Assembly (NCBI GenBank): GCA_963793095.1
Contig: CAWBYY010000011.1
Coordinates: 1,426,001-1,490,000 of the forward strand
Direction of reading: 5' to 3'
DNA: 64,000 nucleotides
Origin: CAVWDI01 sp963793095
Lineage (GTDB): Bacteria; Chloroflexota; Anaerolineae; Anaerolineales; UBA4823
How positions within the stretch are numbered: the stretch's first letter is position 1; every line of letters begins with the position of its first letter. Positions 59,107 through 64,000 of this stretch are shown one piece after another. A program made the translations under genes and the position numbers. Below the pieces are notes generated by a model. It saw nothing but the letters and a program-made list of their open reading frames with translations. It was not told where the DNA came from and ran no database searches.

Positions 59107-60595
59107 ATGAAGAAAATGGAAAAAATTGGTCCGGTAAAAGACGGTAAGGAACTAACAAATACAGGTGGTGAAACCGTTGATGTGCTCAATCCGGCTACGG
59201 GTAAAGTGATTTGTAAGCAGTTATGCTGCGATTCAAAATGTGTCGATGAGCTGGTGGCATCTAGTAAAAAGGCATTCAGTTCAGAACAGTGGCAGAGCAT
59301 GTCGCCTTCTGACAGGGGATACCACCTGATGAAGCTGGCTGATATAATTGAAACGCATGCAGGGGAACTGGCTGACCTTGAATTGCAGGACACCGGGAAG
59401 CCTATCACTCAATTAAAGAATGCCGAGATTCCTCTGACTGCATCAATCCTGCGGTTTTATGCAGGAGCTGCCGATAAAATTGAGGGGCGTGTAAAAGCAT
59501 CCTCCTCCGGAACGTTTCAGTTTACCATGTATGAGCCCTACGGGGTAGTGGCAGGTATTTTACCATGGAACTATCCACTGGTAAACGTGGCCATGAAAGT
59601 AGCGCCGGCATTGGCAGCGGGAAATGCAATTGTCATTAAACCTTCTGTCGATACACCATTGACCGCTGTAAAGTTCGCAAAGTTATGCATTGAAGCGGGC
59701 ATTCCTGGAGGGATTGTAAATGTGGCTCTGGGAAAAGGTTCTTCGACAGGTGAGAACTTAATCAATCATAAAGATGTAAAGAAAATCTCCTTCACGGGTT
59801 CAACTGCTATTGGTCAGCATATCCAGAGACAGGCCGTAGATCAGATGAAGGCGGTGAATCTTGAACTTGGCGGGAAAAATGCAATCATTGTATTTGCGGA
59901 TGCCGATTTGGACAAAGCTGCTGATGCAGTAATCATCAGCGCTTTTATTAATGCGGGACAGTTGTGTGTGTCCTGTTCACGCTTATTGGTTCAGGAATCC
60001 ATTGCTTCGGAATTCCAATCAATCCTTATGGATAAGCTCAACAGGCTGAAAGTGGGCAATCCCAATGATAAAGACACATTGGTCGGACCAATGATCACAA
60101 AAGCCCAGTATGAGATAGCACTGGATTATATTAAGATTGCCAAGGCTGAGGGATGCAAGGTCCTGGCAGGAGGTAAAAAGGATGAATTTTTCAGATTCCC
60201 TGGCCGGAGGTTTATGGATTGAGCCGACAATATTATCTGATGTAAGAGCAGATATGCGGGTTGCGTCGGAAGAAATATTTGGTCCGGTTTTAAGCATGAT
60301 CCCCTTCAAGGATGAAGCAGAAGCTGTAAAAATATCCAATGGTGTTATATACGGTTTATCCGGTTCTGTCTGGACAAAGGACAGCAGCAGGTCCATACGT
60401 ATGACAAAAGCACTCAATACAGGCATTATCTGGGTCAATTGTATGATGGATGGTTACCCTCAAATCCCTGTTCCTCCTCATAAAATGAGCGGAACGGGCG
60501 TTGAGCTTGGCATTGAGGGATTGATGGCTTATTGCAAGCAGAAGAGCGCAGTGATGGCTTATGACGATAAAGCACCCGTCGGATGGGATCTGTAA
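59107..60595 (+). CDS. Aldehyde dehydrogenase, one frameshift
   Basis: The NAD-dependent aldehyde dehydrogenase fold shows VLNPATGKVICKQ, YEPYGVVAGILPWNYPL, IVIKPSVDTPLTAVKFAKLC, ISFTGSTAIGQHIQ, the general base in NLELGGKN (Glu253) and the catalytic Cys287 in NAGQLCVSCSR. The frame breaks at a T run at 60187-60191. With one T less, DEFSDSLAGGLWIEPTILSD continues to EEIFGPVLSMIPF and the end PVGWDL, about 495 residues in all. The blocks resemble betaine-aldehyde or aminoaldehyde dehydrogenases, oxidising an aldehyde to an acid. It is cytosolic. The next gene starts inside its stop codon (TAATG). Confidence 0.88.
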
Positions 60596-61689
60596 TGAAC
60601 AGGGAAAAACTGCTGCAGAAATTCAGGGGCAAGCCGTTTAACGAATTGCCAAGCCCATCAATTGTTGCGGATATTGATGCAATTGATGCAAACCTGGCAA
60701 AGATGGATGATTACTTTGCCGGCCCGGCATGCAAATTACGCCCCCATTTTAAGTCTCATAAATGTGTGACGCTGGCAAGACGCCAAATGAGTCATTCAAA
60801 TACCGTAGGGATCACATGCGCAAAGCTTTCCGAAGCTGAACAACTGGTAGCTGGCGGCATAACTGACGTACTGATCGCCAATCAGGTTATCGGCATGGAT
60901 AAAACAGAGCGCATCGCGGAAATGAATCGCCATGCCATTGTCCGCGTTGCTGTGGATTCAGAGCTGGGAATTGAGCAGCTCAGCACCGCTGCCCGAAAAG
61001 CCGGAGTTACCATCGGAGTTCTGGTAGAAATTGACATCGGCATGAATCGCGGTGGTGTTCAGCCGGGAAAACCTGCGCTTGATCTTGCAGAAATAATTTC
61101 ACGTGCTCCGGGCATTCATTTTAACGGAATACAGAGTTACGAGGGACATATTGTTACGCTGGAGGATTACGATGAACGAAAACGTCGTGTCGAACAGGAC
61201 TTTAAGCCGGTGATTGAAACAAAGAAACTCCTCGAACAAAAAGGATTTCAAACAATTATATCATCCGGAGGAACCGGGACCTATGATATTACCGGGAATC
61301 TGGAAGGCATCGATGAACTGCAATGCGGCAGTTATGTTTTAATGGATTCGGCCTATAAGAAGATACGTCCGGAATTTCAGAATGCACGCTATGTACTGGC
61401 CACGGTCATTTCTGATCGGAAGGAGAGCAAAACGGTTGATGTTGGACTAAAAGGTATGGGTGCTGAATACGGAACCCCGGAAGTTATAGGCCATCCTGAA
61501 GCAGAATCTCTGGGTTTTGCGGAAGAGCATCTCAGGTTTAAGAAATTAAAAGCAAACCTGGGTGAAAAGATCCGGATCATCCCGCCGCACGGATGTACAA
61601 CAAATAATCTTTATTCTAAAATGTGGATCACACGCAAGGATATAATTGAAGATGTTTGGGCCATTGAAGGTCATGCTTGCCTGGAATAA
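60595..61689 (+). CDS. D-threonine-aldolase / DSD1-like PLP enzyme
   Basis: I prefer the start at 60595, which shares a base with the ALDH stop; an ATG at 60583 is in frame. This 364-residue fold-type III PLP protein has PSIVADIDAIDANLAKM, CKLRPHFKSHKCVTLARRQ with the PLP-binding Lys, TVGITCAKLSEAEQLVAGG, EIDIGMNRGGVQPG, ISSGGTGTYDITGN and a C-terminal PPHGCTTNNLYSKMW, where His and Cys bind the divalent metal of D-threonine aldolase and D-serine dehydratase relatives. The family cleaves beta-hydroxy D-amino acids to glycine plus an aldehyde, or dehydrates D-serine-like compounds. The neighbouring ALDH could oxidise the aldehyde formed. Known beta-hydroxyaspartate aldolases belong to this family. 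Confidence 0.8.
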   Translation: MNREKLLQKFRGKPFNELPSPSIVADIDAIDANLAKMDDYFAGPACKLRPHFKSHKCVTLARRQMSHSNTVGITCAKLSEAEQLVAGGITDVLIANQVIGMDKTERIAEMNRHAIVRVAVDSELGIEQLSTAARKAGVTIGVLVEIDIGMNRGGVQPGKPALDLAEIISRAPGIHFNGIQSYEGHIVTLEDYDERKRRVEQDFKPVIETKKLLEQKGFQTIISSGGTGTYDITGNLEGIDELQCGSYVLMDSAYKKIRPEFQNARYVLATVISDRKESKTVDVGLKGMGAEYGTPEVIGHPEAESLGFAEEHLRFKKLKANLGEKIRIIPPHGCTTNNLYSKMWITRKDIIEDVWAIEGHACLE

Positions 61690-61716
61690 ATCAAATAATT
61701 ATAAAGTTTAAAACGA

Positions 61717-62169
61717 ATGGAAAATTACATTGAACTTGAATTTTTGGAGCTAAAGATCAAAGCCCGCGCAAGGCTGCTGGTAGAAGAAATGCCCAGGACT
61801 TGCAATGAACTGCTTAAGCACCTGCCCCTGGAAAGCATGGCAACACATGCGCGTTATTCAGGCAGTGAGGTGGCCATGCTGCTTTCCACTGATATAAAAA
61901 TCGGGAGGGAAAAAGCCACCTGTGCCGTGCAAACCGGGGATATCGCATACATCTGGCTAAACCAGGATGACCATTATGGACTGGATGATGATGTTTCGGA
62001 GATCTGCTGGTTTTATGATAAAGACAGTACTCCGACCATGGCGGAAGGCCCTGTCAGGGTAAATGTATTTGCCAGAATTGAAGGAGATGCCACAGCATTC
62101 TACAAAGCATCAGCCGATACCAGGATTACCGGAGTTAAAAATGTTCGCATAAGTCTTATTAAGGAATAA
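61717..62169 (+). CDS. DUF3830 cyclophilin-like protein
   Basis: This 150-residue protein has no signal peptide. It fits the DUF3830 family, with a cyclophilin-like barrel: IELEFLELKIKARARLLVEE, MPRTCNELLKHLPLESMATH, ARYSGSEVAMLL, VQTGDIAYIWLNQ, YGLDDDVSEICWFYDKDS and NVFARIEGDATAFYKA. The conserved HARYSGSE and GDIAY blocks are family marks. Its biochemical role is not established; members sit beside amidohydrolases and amino-acid enzymes, as here. It lies 27 bp after the aldolase-like gene and 5 bp before the dehydrogenase gene, so it is well inside the operon. Confidence 0.82.
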   Translation: MENYIELEFLELKIKARARLLVEEMPRTCNELLKHLPLESMATHARYSGSEVAMLLSTDIKIGREKATCAVQTGDIAYIWLNQDDHYGLDDDVSEICWFYDKDSTPTMAEGPVRVNVFARIEGDATAFYKASADTRITGVKNVRISLIKE

Positions 62170-62174
62170 TAAAG

Positions 62175-63122
62175 ATGATGAACCATAAATCAGAAATCAA
62201 TACAATAGGTATAATCGGTTTGGGTTTGATGGGACAGGGAATTGCAAGTTGCTTTATCAGAAATGGTTTCAATGTAATTGCATACAGTCGGACAGCAATC
62301 AGAGAGCCCGAGACATTGGCTCATATTTCAAGCAGCCTCAGGCAATTGGTGGACAGGAATATCATTGCTGAATCTGAAACCGAAGGATGGGAGGAGCGTT
62401 TCACGTATGTAAACGCTCTTGAAAAAATGGGCGATTGTCAATTTGTGGTTGAAACAGTTGGTGAATCATTGAACTTAAAGAGGGAGATATATAAATCCAT
62501 AGAATCTGTTGTTGAAAAAGATGTGGTTATTTCAACGAATACATCGGGCATTTCAATTTCCTTACTTCAGAAAGAGCTTGTCAATAAAGAGAGATTCATT
62601 GGAATGCACTGGGCGGAACCAGCTGATCTGACAAAATATCTTGAAATATCGCGAGGAGATGCTACCGCTGAATCTGCAATTGAAATTGCTCGCAACATTG
62701 GTGAAAGGTGTGGAAAACAGCCAACCATTATCAATTATGATATCGCCGGATTAATTTCAAATAGGATGATGTATGCCATGATGAGAGAGGCGATGCACCT
62801 GGTGGAAATCGGGGTGGCAGATATAGAAACCGTTGATCGCTCATTCAGGAATGATATTGGCTGGTGGGCTGCGCTTTGCGGGCCATTCCGATGGATGGAT
62901 TTAACAGGTTTACCCATATATGCGAAGGTGATGGATGGATTGTTTCCCGAGCTATGCAATGGGGATAAAGCTCCTGAACTGATAAAAGAAAAAGTGGCTT
63001 CTAAATCAAAATTCTATGATTACCCGGGAGATGAAGAAAAAGAATGGGAAAGTATATGGACAGATTTTACGCTCGATCTCAGTGAACTCATTAAAAAATA
63101 TGAGGTTAAGGCAAAACTATAG
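62175..63122 (+). CDS. 3-hydroxyacyl-CoA-dehydrogenase-family enzyme
   Basis: This 315-residue protein has the Rossmann entry TIGIIGLGLMGQGIASCFIR, the AYSRTAIREP loop, FVVETVGESLNLKREIYKS, VVISTNTSGISISLLQKEL, FIGMHWAEPADLTKYLEI and the C-terminal helical domain GLISNRMMYAMMREAMHLVE, FRNDIGWWAALCGPFRWMD. The Ser/His/Glu pattern of hydroxyacyl-CoA dehydrogenase is changed: GMHWAEP replaces GMHFFNP, so a CoA-free substrate, as in carnitine or gulonate dehydrogenases, is possible. The upstream gene ends 5 bp before. It probably interconverts a hydroxy- and oxo-acid in the pathway with the aldolase-like enzyme. Confidence 0.82.
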   Translation: MMNHKSEINTIGIIGLGLMGQGIASCFIRNGFNVIAYSRTAIREPETLAHISSSLRQLVDRNIIAESETEGWEERFTYVNALEKMGDCQFVVETVGESLNLKREIYKSIESVVEKDVVISTNTSGISISLLQKELVNKERFIGMHWAEPADLTKYLEISRGDATAESAIEIARNIGERCGKQPTIINYDIAGLISNRMMYAMMREAMHLVEIGVADIETVDRSFRNDIGWWAALCGPFRWMDLTGLPIYAKVMDGLFPELCNGDKAPELIKEKVASKSKFYDYPGDEEKEWESIWTDFTLDLSELIKKYEVKAKL

Positions 63123-63125
63123 TCT

Positions 63126-64000
63126 ATGTTGGAATTAAGCGATATTGAAGCCGCCATTGACGAGCTGTTGCCTGAAATAATTGAGATACGTCATTATCTG
63201 CATGCCCATCCCGAATTATCGCTTAAGGAGGTCGAAACATCAGAGTTCATCAGAACCCAATTGTCAAAACTGGACATTGAAGTTCTGCCCCCCTTTCTGT
63301 CAACAGATGTCGTAGCCCTCCTGGGTGGCGGGAAAAGTAGGAGAAATGTCACCTTAAGGGCAGATATGGACGCCTTACCGATTATTGAAGAAAATACATT
63401 CCCATACTGCTCCAACAACAGGGGGGTGATGCACGCCTGCGGTCATGATGGCCATACTGCAATGTTGCTTGGGGCAGCAATAATTCTTGAAAAATTTAAG
63501 GATCACCTGGACGGTTCTGTCAGGCTTGTTTTTCAGCCCGGTGAAGAAGTGGTAGCCGCGGGAAGGGATTTGATTGAAAAAGGCATTCTGGCAGAGCCCA
63601 AACCCAATGCCGTACTGGCACTGCATGGATGGCCCGGTTATCCGACCGGGGCGATTTGTTCAAAATCCGGAGAAATGATGGCAGCGGCAGATTTTTTCAA
63701 GATTACCATAAAGGGAAAGGGCGGTCATGGTTCAAAGTCGGATCAACAAAACAATCCCATTGTAATAGCGGGTAAAATAGTTGGTGGATTATCCGCCATT
63801 CCGGAAAGGGAGTTTGGCCCTGATGATCTTGTTGTGATCAGTATCAGCAAGTTTGTTGGAGGCACCACCTCAAATGTTATTCCGAATGAAGTAATTATTG
63901 AAGGCTCTTCCAGGTATTTTGATGGATCTGCAGGCAGAAGAATTCCAGGCCTTTTTGAAAAGATCCTGAAAACCGTATGTGAAAAGACAGAAGCAAAATA
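63126..64000 (+). CDS. M20 family amidohydrolase, truncated at window end
   Basis: The reading frame opens at ATG 63126, four bases after the previous stop, and runs 291 codons to the window edge with no stop. M20D features are clear: IRHYLHAHPELSLKE, VTLRADMDALPIIEE, VMHACGHDGHTAMLLGAA with Cys, His and Asp near the two metals, LVFQPGEEVVAAG with the catalytic Glu pair, VLALHGWPG and SKFVGGTTSNVIPNE. It hydrolyses an N-acyl amino acid or related amide. The missing end would be about 100 residues. As the fifth gene of an operon with aldolase and dehydrogenases, it probably removes an acyl group before or after C-C cleavage. Confidence 0.88.
   Translation, partial: MLELSDIEAAIDELLPEIIEIRHYLHAHPELSLKEVETSEFIRTQLSKLDIEVLPPFLSTDVVALLGGGKSRRNVTLRADMDALPIIEENTFPYCSNNRGVMHACGHDGHTAMLLGAAIILEKFKDHLDGSVRLVFQPGEEVVAAGRDLIEKGILAEPKPNAVLALHGWPGYPTGAICSKSGEMMAAADFFKITIKGKGGHGSKSDQQNNPIVIAGKIVGGLSAIPEREFGPDDLVVISISKFVGGTTSNVIPNEVIIEGSSRYFDGSAGRRIPGLFEKILKTVCEKTEAK

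Overview
The window comes from a member of the Bacteroidota, probably an anaerobic or marine polysaccharide degrader. The evidence is a type IX secretion sorting domain, a DUF5916 outer-membrane protein, a PKD/FISUMP lipoprotein, many lipoproteins with a Cys near residue 20, several Tat-exported Gfo/Idh/MocA proteins, and a TAnnTTTG-type promoter element. Coding density is high and base composition looks even. I see no rRNA, tRNA, CRISPR array, transposase, phage gene or origin.

Layout. 1-6.5 kb: the start of a peroxiredoxin-like gene, a FISUMP/PKD lipoprotein, a DUF5916 protein, a small membrane protein, a mutarotase-fold protein and a small lipoprotein. 6.5-30.5 kb: a carbohydrate-degradation block with two heparinase II/III-type lyases, a PL10-like lyase coupled to a 1243-residue LamG protein, a sulfatase, a GH38 enzyme, a six-hairpin glycosidase and two Gfo/Idh oxidoreductases, mixed with an EEP phosphodiesterase, an MBL hydrolase, an S41 protease, a beta-barrel protein and DUF4256. 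30.6-38.3 kb: a T9SS-exported sugar dehydrogenase, a GH9 enzyme, a small Cys-rich lipoprotein, a GH29 fucosidase and an SGNH hydrolase. 38.3-42.4 kb: two paralogous membrane TPR proteins, one badly broken. 42.8-55.6 kb: GH16 plus sulfatase, a lyxose/mannose isomerase-like cupin, a second GH38, a six-hairpin glycosidase, and an operon of a heparinase-like lyase, DUF2264 and a squalene-cyclase-like toroid, with a remnant copy of the last gene alongside. 55.8-64 kb: a same-strand operon of DUF5107-TPR, aldehyde dehydrogenase, D-threonine-aldolase-like enzyme, DUF3830, 3-hydroxyacyl-CoA-dehydrogenase-like enzyme and M20 amidohydrolase, cut by the window end.

How it may work together. Exported lyases, sulfatases and glycosidases would cut a sulfated, uronate-, mannose- and fucose-containing polymer. 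The isomerase and oxidoreductases would process the sugars released. No SusC/SusD pair lies in the window, so this is not a canonical PUL. The last operon looks like catabolism of an acylated or beta-hydroxy amino compound; its substrate is not known.

A caution on gene integrity. About twenty reading-frame breaks interrupt otherwise well-conserved genes. Most are explained by one surplus base, often in a short homopolymer, while neighbouring genes of up to 3.7 kb are intact. This looks more like insertion-type sequencing error than true gene decay, except perhaps at 38.3-40.4 kb. I give the broken genes as single loci with the break positions.
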